Notes under the pieces: generated by a model
Told to the model about the DNA's origin: nothing
The model's database searches: none
The model's input: the letters and a program-made list of their open reading frames with translations, nothing else
Part shown: positions 42,139 to 49,767 of the stretch, one piece after another
How positions within the stretch are numbered: position 1 is the first letter of the stretch
How the letters are laid out: every line of letters starts with the position of its first letter
Made by a program: the position numbers and the translations under genes
Source: Streptomyces caniferus
GTDB lineage: Bacteria > Actinomycetota > Actinomycetes > Streptomycetales > Streptomycetaceae
DNA length: 64,000 nt
Direction: 5' to 3'
Assembly (NCBI RefSeq): GCF_009811555.1
Contig: NZ_BLIN01000005.1
Span: forward strand, 186,001-250,000

Positions 42139-43029
42139 ATGGACAGAAACGGACCCGCTGACGTCACCGAGGTGCCCTTCAGGGCCTCGGCGGGAGCCCC
42201 GCCCGGCGCGGAGGTCCTCGGCTTCGCCGATCTGCTCGCCCGCGCGCGTGGGCACGGCGTCGACCCGTACGCGACCAAACGCCTGGCCTTCCACGAGCTG
42301 ATCGCGGTGCGCACCGGCACCCTGCGCTGCTCCGTCGACTTCACCGAGCACGAGCTGACCCCGGGCAGTTGGCTGTGGGTGCGCCCCGGCCAGATCAGCC
42401 AGTACCACTCCGACCTCACCCTGGCGGAGGGCACCGTCGTCCTCTTCCTGCCGGGCTTCCTGAGCCCCGCCACCGCGGAGGCCGCCCGCGTCGACCAGCA
42501 CGACGGGACCCGGTCACTGACCCCGCGGGGCGCGGAAGGGGATGCCGTACGGCACGTCCTGGAGCTGCTGGAGAGCGAGTACCGGCAGTTGACCGGCCTG
42601 CCGCTGGAGGTGCACCTCGAGGTGGTGCGCCATCTGCTCGCCGTCCTCGTCCTGCGGCTGGCGCATCTGCGCGGCGCGCAGGGCGGCGACGAGGCGGGCA
42701 GTACGGCCTTCCGGAGTTTCCAGCAGGCCGTGGAACGCGACTTCGCCCGCAGCCACCGGGTGGAGGAGTACGCCAGGCAACTGGGCTACAGCGTCCGCAC
42801 GCTCACCCGCGCCACCCACGCCGCCGCCGGGTGCGGCGCCAAGCGCTATATCGACGACCGGGTCCTTCTGGAGGCCAAGCGTCTGCTGGTGCACACCGGC
42901 CTCACCGCCACCGCCATCGGCGACCGGCTCGGCTTCCCGGACGCCACGGTCTTCACCAAGTTCTTCCGGCAGCGGGCCGGCGAGACCCCGGCCGCCTTCC
43001 GCAACCGCGCCCGGGGGAACCGCCCCTGA
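42139..43029 (+). CDS. AraC family transcriptional regulator
   Basis: This 296-residue regulator has an N-terminal cupin-like sensor (FHELIAVRTGTLRCSVDF, then PGSWLWVRPGQISQY) and a C-terminal double helix-turn-helix (residues about 195-290): VEEYARQLGYSVRTLTRA for the first and ATAIGDRLGFPDATVFTKFFRQRAGETPAAFR (in part) for the second. It is divergent from vdcBCD, so it is the likely activator of the decarboxylase genes in response to vanillate or a related aromatic acid. GAGG lies eight bases before the ATG. Confidence 0.93.
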   Translation: MDRNGPADVTEVPFRASAGAPPGAEVLGFADLLARARGHGVDPYATKRLAFHELIAVRTGTLRCSVDFTEHELTPGSWLWVRPGQISQYHSDLTLAEGTVVLFLPGFLSPATAEAARVDQHDGTRSLTPRGAEGDAVRHVLELLESEYRQLTGLPLEVHLEVVRHLLAVLVLRLAHLRGAQGGDEAGSTAFRSFQQAVERDFARSHRVEEYARQLGYSVRTLTRATHAAAGCGAKRYIDDRVLLEAKRLLVHTGLTATAIGDRLGFPDATVFTKFFRQRAGETPAAFRNRARGNRP

Positions 43030-43075
43030 CCGGGCGCCGGGCCCGTGGGCGCCGCGGCCCCGTACGCTCAGCGGC

Positions 43076-43429
43076 ATGAGGAAGGATCATCAGCTGCGCC
43101 GTCTGGCCGTCGGCGAGGACACCTGGCTGTGGTCGGTCCGCCACAAGCACCCTCCATGCCGCGAGATCCTCTCGCTCCACCACGCCGCCACGCGGACCAC
43201 CCTGCGGATCGTCTTCCACGACCGACCCGGACGCCTCGTCCCCGACGGCCTCCTGCACTCCGGCGCCGTCGGCGACCGCCGCGGTGTGCTCAACCTCCAT
43301 GAGCCGGGTGTGGTCCGCCGGCTCGTCGACGAACTGGCCGCACAAGGCCGCCTGCCGACCGCTCCCGGGGACGAGGAGCTGGACGGCTGGCCGCTCTTCG
43401 ATGCGCTCGTGGCACGCGACGGCGACTGA
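43076..43429 (+). CDS. hypothetical protein (117 aa)
   Basis: I do not recognise this 117-residue protein. It reads as a compact soluble domain: MRKDHQLRRLAVGEDTWLW, ILSLHHAATRTTLRIVFHDRPG, and a C-terminal ELDGWPLFDALVARDGD. There is no signal peptide or membrane segment. TACGCT at 43063-43068 ends 8 bases before the ATG and no ribosome site is present, so leaderless translation is likely. It follows the AraC gene by 46 bases and is convergent with the LuxR-type gene. Confidence 0.75.
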   Translation: MRKDHQLRRLAVGEDTWLWSVRHKHPPCREILSLHHAATRTTLRIVFHDRPGRLVPDGLLHSGAVGDRRGVLNLHEPGVVRRLVDELAAQGRLPTAPGDEELDGWPLFDALVARDGD

Positions 43430-43503
43430 ACACCCGGGCCCACCACGGCAGTTCGCTGCTGGACCGGTGCAACGGGGCGGCCGGTCCGCCGGGTCCGCGG
43501 CCG

Positions 43504-44763
43504 CTATGCCACGGCGTGGAAGAGCGCCGCCGCCTCGCCCCGTGACCCGACGCCCAGTTTGGTGAGGATCTTGGCGACATGGAACTTCACCGTCGACTCG
43601 CTGATGTGCAGCTCCTGCGCGATCGCTCGGTTGCGGTGCCCGAGCGCCAGCCGGGCCAGCACCTCCAGTTCCCGCTCGCCCAGTGCGGTGAGCGGATCGG
43701 GGGCCAGGTCCTGGGAGACCCGCAGCGGGATCGACGCCGAGACCGTGGTCCCCCACCCGGGTACGGCGTCGACGTCCAGCCGCCCGTTCAGCACGTCGAG
43801 CCGCTCGGTGACCCCGCCGTGGGCCACCTCCCCATGGGTGAGAGTGCCGGGCCCGTCGTCGCGTACCGTCGCGCGCAGTGCGTCGTCGGTGAGCTGCCAG
43901 CCGATGTGGACACGGCTCACATCCGGCTGCTCCAGCACTTTCAGCAGCAGCGTCCGGACGATGGCCCGCGCGGTGTGTGCCACGTCGGCGGCCACCGTCC
44001 GCGCGGAGTCGGGTGCGCCCAGCTCCAGTCGTACGGGGCCGTAACGCACCAGTGGCCGCAGCGAGTCGGCGAGCCGGGCGAAGGCCTGTGCGGCCGGTTC
44101 CTCGGCGATCGCCTGGTCCCGTTCCGCCTCCGCGCGCAGCTCCACCAGGGCCGAGGCCGCCAGGTCCGTGGCGGTGGCGCGGGCCGCCGCATCATCGAGG
44201 GTGCGACTGCGCAGGACGCCCAGCACTCCGGTGAGCGCGGCAGCACAGGACTCGCCCAGCTCGGCGATCACCCGGGCCCGGGTCCCGGCGGCGGTCCGCG
44301 AGCGGGCCAGCGCACCGGGCACGGCCTCCGCCGCCAATCGGTCGAAGTGGCTGGTGACCACGTCCCACAGCGCCTGCACCAGGGCGGCCGCCGGTGCGTC
44401 GACGGGGGTGGCGTCGCCGTCCCGCACCAGCAGCAGTACGGCGCCCCGGAGGGTGGCGTGGCTGGTCACGGCAAGGACGGGCCGCTCGGCGCCGGCGAGA
44501 ACGAGGGTGCCCTGCCACGGGCGGCCCGGCGTGCCCGAGGCGAGCAGCGGTGCCAGGTGGGCGGTGGACAGCCGGCCGGTGAGGTCCGTGTCGCCGTACG
44601 TCTTGAACGGGGAGTGGGCGCAGTGCGTGGAGAGTTCCGCGGCCGCCCGGTGCGGCACCACCTCGGCCAGGACGGCGGAGAGCCGGGGCAGGATCTCGCC
44701 CAGCGGCTGGCGGATCACCTCGTATGCGGCGGTCAGGGCGGGCACGGATCCGGTCAACTCCAT
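43504..44763 (-). CDS. LuxR-type regulator with built-in histidine-kinase-like ATPase domain
   Basis: This 419-residue protein joins parts usually on separate chains. Residues 1-130 are a GAF-like sensor region (PHRAAAELSTHCAHSPF, AERPVLAVTSHATLRGAVLLL). Residues about 135-335 resemble a kinase dimerisation and ATP-binding region: helices with many Ala/Glu, then DDALRATVRDDGPGTL and LNGRLDVDAVPGWGTTVSASIPL (G-box like; in part). There is no obvious phospho-acceptor His in a HisKA_3 setting. Residues about 350-415 are a LuxR helix-turn-helix (ALGERELEVLARLALGHRN, ISESTVKFHVAKILTKLGV). The ATG at 44763 is 8 bases after TACGCT, so it may be leaderless. Confidence 0.85.
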   Translation of the reverse strand: MELTGSVPALTAAYEVIRQPLGEILPRLSAVLAEVVPHRAAAELSTHCAHSPFKTYGDTDLTGRLSTAHLAPLLASGTPGRPWQGTLVLAGAERPVLAVTSHATLRGAVLLLVRDGDATPVDAPAAALVQALWDVVTSHFDRLAAEAVPGALARSRTAAGTRARVIAELGESCAAALTGVLGVLRSRTLDDAAARATATDLAASALVELRAEAERDQAIAEEPAAQAFARLADSLRPLVRYGPVRLELGAPDSARTVAADVAHTARAIVRTLLLKVLEQPDVSRVHIGWQLTDDALRATVRDDGPGTLTHGEVAHGGVTERLDVLNGRLDVDAVPGWGTTVSASIPLRVSQDLAPDPLTALGERELEVLARLALGHRNRAIAQELHISESTVKFHVAKILTKLGVGSRGEAAALFHAVA

Positions 44764-44954
44764 GGGTCGCAGCGTAGTCAGGCGCGCCGGGGCCGGTGCT
44801 GGCCTTTCGGCCAGGCCGGACTGGCCCGATGGCCGGCGCCGCGCTGCTTGCCGGGGACGAAGCTGAAGCCGTCGATCCCTGGCCGTCGTTCGGTCCGTTG
44901 CCGGCCACACATCCCATCAGTCCCACATCCCATGCATTGAACGGGGAGACCTCC

Positions 44955-45890
44955 ATGCGAGCAATCGTTTACAACGAATTCGGCGGGCCTGACGTGCTCA
45001 GCCTCGGGCACACCGACAAGCCGGTTCCCGGTCCGGGGGAAATACGCGTGAAGGTGGTGGCGGTCGGCGTCAATCCACTGGACTTCAAACGGCGTTACGG
45101 GTGGGTGGAGCAGTACTACCCGACGACGTTCCCCGCCGTGCCGGGGCTGGAGTTCGCCGGCGTGGTGGACGCGGTCGGCGACGGGGACGGTCCCGGCCGC
45201 GTCCCGGGCGAGCCTCTCGCCGTCGGCGACGAGGTGTTCGGCTTCACCAGCACCGGTGCCTACGCGGAGTACGCCCTCGCGGGCGACATCGCGCGCAAGC
45301 CCGCCGCACTGTCCTTCGAGGCCGCGGCGGCCCTCCCGGTGGCCGGCGAGACGGCGCAGCGGGTCCTCGACCTGCTCGGCCTGAAGGCGGGCGAGACCCT
45401 GCTGCTGCACGGTGCGGCGGGCGCCGTCGGCCAGGTCGCGGTGCAGCTCGCGGTGGCGTCGGGCGCCACGGTGGTGGGCACGGCGTCCCCGGCCAACCAC
45501 GAATTCCTGCGTGCGCTGGGTGCGGTCCCGGTGGCGTACGGGGCGGGACTTGCCGACCGGGTCCGGGCGGCCGCCCCGCAGGGCGTCGACGCGGCCTTCG
45601 ACGCGGCCGGCCGGGACGCACTGCCGGTCTCGATCGCACTGTGCGGCGGAGCGACCGAGCGCATCGTCACCATCGCCGACATGCAGGCGGCGGATCATGG
45701 GGTGGTGTTCTCCGCGGGCGGCACGCCCCCGGAGCAGGTCCGGGCGGGTCTGGCCGCGCACGCCCGCCTCGCCGTCGAGGGGCGGCTCGCCGTACCGGTC
45801 GTCGAGACCTTCGCGCTCTCCGACGCCGCCAAGGCCCAGGAGCTGAGCGAGGCGGGGCATGTACGCGGAAAGCTGATCATCAAGATCTGA
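44955..45890 (+). CDS. NADP-dependent quinone-oxidoreductase-like MDR enzyme
   Basis: This 311-residue zinc-free medium-chain reductase reads MRAIVYNEFGGPDVLSLG, VGVNPLDFKRRYG, PGLEFAGVVDAVGD and the nucleotide-binding LLLHGAAGAVGQVAVQLA (about residue 150), with VVGTASPANHEFLRALG after it. The family reduces quinones or enones with NADPH. The ATG at 44955 has GGGGAGA upstream; the in-frame open stretch before it is spacer. It is transcribed divergently from the LuxR-type gene and ends before the hairpin 45975-46004. Redox or detoxification role by family only. Confidence 0.92.
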   Translation: MRAIVYNEFGGPDVLSLGHTDKPVPGPGEIRVKVVAVGVNPLDFKRRYGWVEQYYPTTFPAVPGLEFAGVVDAVGDGDGPGRVPGEPLAVGDEVFGFTSTGAYAEYALAGDIARKPAALSFEAAAALPVAGETAQRVLDLLGLKAGETLLLHGAAGAVGQVAVQLAVASGATVVGTASPANHEFLRALGAVPVAYGAGLADRVRAAAPQGVDAAFDAAGRDALPVSIALCGGATERIVTIADMQAADHGVVFSAGGTPPEQVRAGLAAHARLAVEGRLAVPVVETFALSDAAKAQELSEAGHVRGKLIIKI

Positions 45891-45974
45891 GTCGGGCGCC
45901 CGCGCGGCGGGCTCCCCCATGATGGTGCGCCACAGACCGGCTGTCCGCGGCGCACGGACGGGTGAACGCCACGG

Positions 45975-46004
45975 CCGGTGAAGGAGGGGCGACTCCCTCA
46001 CCGG
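45975..46004. terminator. hairpin terminator between oxidoreductase gene and lamin-tail relic
   Basis: Twelve-base arms (45975-45986 and 45993-46004) with one mismatch and a 6-base loop lie between converging reading frames. Confidence 0.6.
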
Positions 46005-46020
46005 TCATGCCCGTTCGAGG

Positions 46021-46209
46021 TCAGTGACGGCGCCCCCACGCCACGGTGTCGACGACGCGGTGGCGGTCGCTGCGCAGGATCGCCTGGTCCCCGTTGTTGT
46101 CCCAGACGTAGTTCCGGCGGTCCTGGTAGAGGTCCGTGCGGTTGTCGCGGCCGATGCCGGTGTGGACGCGGACCTGGCTGTGGCCGTTGAGTCGCAGCAA
46201 CCGCACCAC
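46021..46209 (-). pseudogene. lamin-tail-domain protein relic (C-terminal fragment)
   Basis: The frame reads LRLNGHSQVRVHTGIGRDNR, TDLYQDRRNYVWDNNGDQA, ILRSDRHRVVDTVAWGRR and then a stop. This is the C-terminal half of the lamin tail domain of secreted Streptomyces proteins (VHTG.G.....D.Y.....VWNN.GD...LR...G..VD...W pattern). The frame stays open upstream to 46308, but there the product is unrelated Arg/Gly-rich sequence; no signal peptide or first half of the domain is present, and a new gene begins at 46434. I infer a truncated pseudogene. It could instead be a very short gene with a novel start, which I consider less likely. Confidence 0.7.
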
Positions 46210-46395
46210 GCCAGGCGTGCACGCTCCGGCGCTCGACCTGCCGCCCACAACGCCCCCTACACGTATCCGTACCGGGAGGGATTCCCGGGGGCGCTCACCC
46301 TCCCTCAACTCAGCTTTCCATCAGGGAACTTGGACATCATCCGTTGCCTGGAGTCCCGGGAGCCTCTACGTTGAGCGCGCCTGAATTCGGCTCAA

Positions 46396-46415
46396 CCCGC
46401 CGCTCGTGCGGCGGG
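46396..46415 (+). other. leader hairpin just upstream of the M64 peptidase ribosome site
   Basis: CCCGCCGC-TCGT-GCGGCGGG has 8-base perfect arms and ends five bases before GGGAGGA. It may be a remnant terminator of upstream transcription or a 5' leader stem that affects translation. Confidence 0.45.
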
Positions 46416-46433
46416 CTTCGGGAGGAACCCCCC

Positions 46434-47783
46434 ATGCACAGACGCGCCTCCAAGGACGCACCCAGACGCCTTTCCATACGTACCGCGGTGTCGGCCGGCC
46501 TCGCCGTCGTGACGCTGGCGGCGGTGGCCGCAGCCTCCACCGCGGCCACCGCCCAGGGCGCCACCCCGGCACCGTCCGCCGCCCCGCACGGGCAACGCAC
46601 CCAGCAGGTCGAGTACTTCACCGATGCGGCCGGTCACCCCCGGCGCACCACTGTTCCGGCCTCGAAGCCGGTCTCCCCCTCCGACCGGGTCGCGATCGCC
46701 GGCGACGGCGACGTCACCTCGATCGTGCAGAACGGCCCGGTCGGCGCCAAGCTCGACGTGGTCTTCGTCGGTGACGGCTACACCGCCGCCCAGCAGGAGG
46801 ACTTCCACGCGGACGTCCGCGCCAAGTGGGCCAAGATCTCCGCCGTCGAGCCCTACGCCTCGTACACCGGACTGTTCAACGTCTGGGCCGTCGACGCCGT
46901 CTCCAACGAGTCCGGCGTCTCCGGGGACCCGACGCGGGACGTGGTCCGCGACACCGCCCTCGACTCCGCGTTCTTCTGCGAGGACACCGAGCGGCTGCTG
47001 TGCGTCGACACCGGCAAGGTCGAGTCGTACGCCTCCAAGGCCCCGGCCGCCGACCTCGTCGTGGTGCTCGCCAACTCCACCAAATACGGCGGTGCGGGGT
47101 ACAACGACATCTCCTCGCAGGTCGGTTACGACGGCATCGCCACCGCCTCCTCCGACAACGACCGGTCCGACCAGATCGCGGTGCACGAGACGGGTCATTC
47201 GCTCGGCAAGCTCGCCGACGAGTACGACTACGGCCAGTCCGGCACCTACTCGGGCCCCGAGCCCGCCGAGGCCAACCTCACCACCCTCTCCGCCGACCAG
47301 ATGACCGCCCAGCGCCAGAAGTGGTACCGCTGGATGGGCCAGGAGTCGCCGGACGGCGGTGCGGTGGGCGCGTTCGAGGGCGGCGGCTATTACCCGTACG
47401 GGCTCAACCGCCCCACCGAGAACTCGATCATGCGGTCGCTCGGCCGGGAGTTCAACCTCCCCGGCCGGGAGGCGATGATCGCCGGGTTCTACCGCTACGC
47501 GAGCGTGCTGAGCAGCCCGGTGGCCACCGACCGCACGGTCCCGCGCAAGGCGCGTCTCCAGGTTCGCGTGCCCGCCTCCGCGCAGGTGAAGTGGTACGTC
47601 GACGGCCGCGAGCGCAAGGCCGCGCGCGGCAGGTCCACCGTCGTGGTGCGGGCTCTCGGCGTCCCGTCCGACGGCCGCACCCATAGGGTCACGGCCAGGG
47701 CCACCGACCGTACGGCGGCGGTGCGTGACCCGGCGCTGCGCAAGCAGTTGTCCGGTGCGCTGAGCTGGCGGGTGTCCCGCTAG
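46434..47783 (+). CDS. secreted M64 family zinc metallopeptidase
   Basis: This 449-residue exported peptidase has a signal peptide (residues 1-42, basic start, TAVSAGLAVVTLAAVAAAST core) and a peptidase M64 domain (about residues 95-360): LDVVFVGDGYTAAQQEDF, FNVWAVDAVSNESGVS, and the zinc site HETGHSLGKLADEYDYG (His, Glu, His and the downstream Asp/Glu). FEGGGYYPYGLNRPTENSIM is the conserved block after it. The C-terminal 85 residues form a small beta domain (KARLQVRVPASAQVKWYVDG). The family includes IgA-cleaving and mucin-active enzymes. The ATG at 46434 has GGGAGGA. It is monocistronic with strong hairpins after it. Confidence 0.93.
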   Translation: MHRRASKDAPRRLSIRTAVSAGLAVVTLAAVAAASTAATAQGATPAPSAAPHGQRTQQVEYFTDAAGHPRRTTVPASKPVSPSDRVAIAGDGDVTSIVQNGPVGAKLDVVFVGDGYTAAQQEDFHADVRAKWAKISAVEPYASYTGLFNVWAVDAVSNESGVSGDPTRDVVRDTALDSAFFCEDTERLLCVDTGKVESYASKAPAADLVVVLANSTKYGGAGYNDISSQVGYDGIATASSDNDRSDQIAVHETGHSLGKLADEYDYGQSGTYSGPEPAEANLTTLSADQMTAQRQKWYRWMGQESPDGGAVGAFEGGGYYPYGLNRPTENSIMRSLGREFNLPGREAMIAGFYRYASVLSSPVATDRTVPRKARLQVRVPASAQVKWYVDGRERKAARGRSTVVVRALGVPSDGRTHRVTARATDRTAAVRDPALRKQLSGALSWRVSR

Positions 47784-47786
47784 GAC

Positions 47787-47846
47787 GGATACGCCCCGGG
47801 GCGTATCCTCATCGCCCCGCCGGGGCGGCGCTCCTCCGCCGCCCCG
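47787..47846. terminator. tandem hairpins between converging M64 and sigma-CAP genes
   Basis: The first is GGATACGCCCC/GGGGCGTATCC (47787-47808, 11-base arms, perfect). The second is CGGGGCGGCG/CGCCGCCCCG (47821-47846, 6-base loop). They serve as terminators in both directions. Confidence 0.75.
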
Positions 47847-47889
47847 GTGCCGGGCGGGGCCGGTGAACGCCCCGCCCGGCGCGCGCAGG

Positions 47890-49428
47890 TCAGCGCGGGG
47901 CCGCGAGGTCCTGGGTCCACCAGGGCCCGCCCGCTCCCTCGACGACCCCGATGCCGACCGACGTGAACTTGCAGTCGAGCAGGTTGTCGCGGTGCATGGC
48001 GTCGCCCATCCAGTCGTTCACCGCCGCGGCGGCGGTGCGCGGGCCTCGGTCGAGGTTCTCGCCCCAGCTGCTCCATTGGTACCCGGCAGCGGTGATCCGC
48101 TCGTCGGGGCCGGTACCGTCCGGGGTGTCGTGCTCGTAGTACTGGCGTGCCGCCATGTCGGCGGAGTGGCTCCGCGCCGCGCTGTGCAGTCGCGGGTCGA
48201 TGCGCAGCGGCCCGCAGCCGGCCCGGGCCCGCCGGAGGTTGATGAGTGCGGTGGCCTGTTCTTCGAGGCTGGGCGGGGCGGGGGGCGGCGGGGCGGACCG
48301 CGTGGGGGACGGGGTGGCGGTGCGCGAGGGGGTCGGCGTCGGTGTGGGGCGTGGCGTCGGCGGGGGCGTGGCCACGGTACGTGCCGCCTTCGGCTCGGCC
48401 TTCCGTTCGTGTTTCCGTTCGGCCGGGGGCGTACCGGTGGACCACCACAGGGCCGCGGTGACGGCCACGGCGAGGGTGGCGGCACCCGTGACGGCGGTGC
48501 CCTTCTTCACCCGGCGCGGCCGGGGCAGCCGCTCCGGCAGCGGGTGTGCGCCGGACCCGCCGGATGCCTGGTGTGCAGGCACTGCTCCGGACGCATGGTG
48601 CGCGGGTGCCGTGCTCGTGGACGCCGTCGCGGCGGTGGGGGCCAGGGAGGTGGGCGGCGCGAGGTGCGAAGGCAGCGGCAGCAGGGCGAGGCCCGCCAGC
48701 AGTCCTTCGGCGGGCAGGAGGTCCGTCCAGTGTCCGGAGCAGGCCTCGCACCGGCGCGCGTGGCGGGCTATTCGTTTGCGCCAGAGGGCGCAGGGTTCGT
48801 TGTCCCAGGTAGCGGTCAACTGGGTCAGATCGGGGCATGGCGGATGCGCCGCGAGCGCACGCACCACCACGCGTCCTGCCTCCAGCTGCTCCTTCATCCG
48901 CTGCACCCGGACCGCCGCATGACGTGAGTCGATCCCGACGGCGGCGACCAGCTCCGGCCTGGTGATCTCCCCGGCGGCCTCCAGCCACCACAGGGACAGC
49001 AACGCCCGGTCCCCCTCGTCCAGCCACCGGGTGGCCGCGGCCACTTCGCGACGCTGGCCGGACAGTCCCAGTTTCAGGATGGTCAGGTCCACGAAGTCGG
49101 CGGAGCGGTCGGCCCCTTCCGGTGCCTGGTCCAGGCCGACGACGGGTGCCTTGCGGTCGGTGGTCCACCGTCGGCGCACCTGGTTCATGGCGATCGCCAC
49201 CAGCCAGGAGCGGAAGGACGCCGGCTCCCGCAGGTCCGCCAGCGACTCCAGGACGCGCAGCATGGTCTCCTGCACCACGTCGTCGACGTCCGCATGGCCG
49301 TCGAGGGCGCGTCCCACGACGTTGTAGATCAGCGGCAGGTAGGAGGCGAGGAGCTCCTCCCGGGCATGTTCGTCCCCGGCCTTGGCGGCCTCGACGGCCG
49401 CCGTCCCGTTTTCCTGCTTCACGCCCAT
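47890..49428 (-). CDS. ECF sigma factor fused to zinc-finger, membrane span and extracellular CAP domain
   Basis: This 512-residue protein has a sigma region 2 (residues about 20-92, LLASYLPLIYNVVGRALDG, DVDDVVQETMLRVLESL, SFRSWLVAIAMNQVRRRW), a sigma region 4-like helical part (about 120-190), an anti-sigma-type zinc motif HARRCEAC (about 222-229), a polar linker, one membrane helix (about 310-332, VTGAATLAVAVTAALWW), a Pro/Thr-rich stalk to about 390, and a C-terminal CAP/SCP domain (LINLRRARAGCGPLRIDPRL, HSADMAARQYYEHDTPDG, WMGDAMHRDNLLDC, GGPWWTQDL). The sigma half is inside the cell and the CAP half outside. It is divergent from a second CAP protein, and both promoters share one sequence element. 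Confidence 0.93.
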   Translation of the reverse strand: MGVKQENGTAAVEAAKAGDEHAREELLASYLPLIYNVVGRALDGHADVDDVVQETMLRVLESLADLREPASFRSWLVAIAMNQVRRRWTTDRKAPVVGLDQAPEGADRSADFVDLTILKLGLSGQRREVAAATRWLDEGDRALLSLWWLEAAGEITRPELVAAVGIDSRHAAVRVQRMKEQLEAGRVVVRALAAHPPCPDLTQLTATWDNEPCALWRKRIARHARRCEACSGHWTDLLPAEGLLAGLALLPLPSHLAPPTSLAPTAATASTSTAPAHHASGAVPAHQASGGSGAHPLPERLPRPRRVKKGTAVTGAATLAVAVTAALWWSTGTPPAERKHERKAEPKAARTVATPPPTPRPTPTPTPSRTATPSPTRSAPPPPAPPSLEEQATALINLRRARAGCGPLRIDPRLHSAARSHSADMAARQYYEHDTPDGTGPDERITAAGYQWSSWGENLDRGPRTAAAAVNDWMGDAMHRDNLLDCKFTSVGIGVVEGAGGPWWTQDLAAPR

Positions 49429-49491
49429 TCATCCCTGTTCATTCGTGCGTACTCGTAGCCCCCGCACTCAGGTGACCCCGCGGGCTCGTGG

Positions 49492-49508
49492 CGATAACAG
49501 AAAAACCT
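49492..49508 (-). promoter_or_regulatory. shared promoter element upstream of the sigma-CAP gene
   Basis: On the minus strand this reads AGGTTTTTCTGTTATCG, 64 bases before the sigma-CAP start. It matches AGGTTTCCGTTATCG at 49638-49652 on the plus strand, upstream of the divergent CAP gene, apart from a two-base insertion. It may hold the -10 (GTTA) of a sigma-dependent promoter. Confidence 0.5.
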
Positions 49509-49637
49509 ACGCGGATCCGGAGAGCGGCCGTGCCCCGGGCGACGCCCCCGGCGCAGCCCGGGCGCCGGCGGCCCTGCGCCACGTCGTGACATGGGCCCGT
49601 GGCGGGCGCCCGAGGAGCCGCCACAAAACTTTTTTCG

Positions 49638-49652
49638 AGGTTTCCGTTATCG
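49638..49652 (+). promoter_or_regulatory. shared promoter element upstream of the CAP-protein gene
   Basis: AGGTTTCCGTTATCG lies 115 bases before the CAP-protein start and is preceded by the AT-rich stretch CACAAAACTTTTTTCG. It is the plus-strand counterpart of the element at 49492-49508. No matching -35 block (GGAAC type) is obvious at either site. Confidence 0.5.
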
Positions 49653-49767
49653 GGGCCCGCCCCCGGGATCTCCCATGTGTCGGCCGCCACGGACCGCCGC
49701 ACGGACCACGCACCACCGTGCGGCGCCGGCGGCCGGCACATCCCCGACCCCCACAGGAAACGGAACC

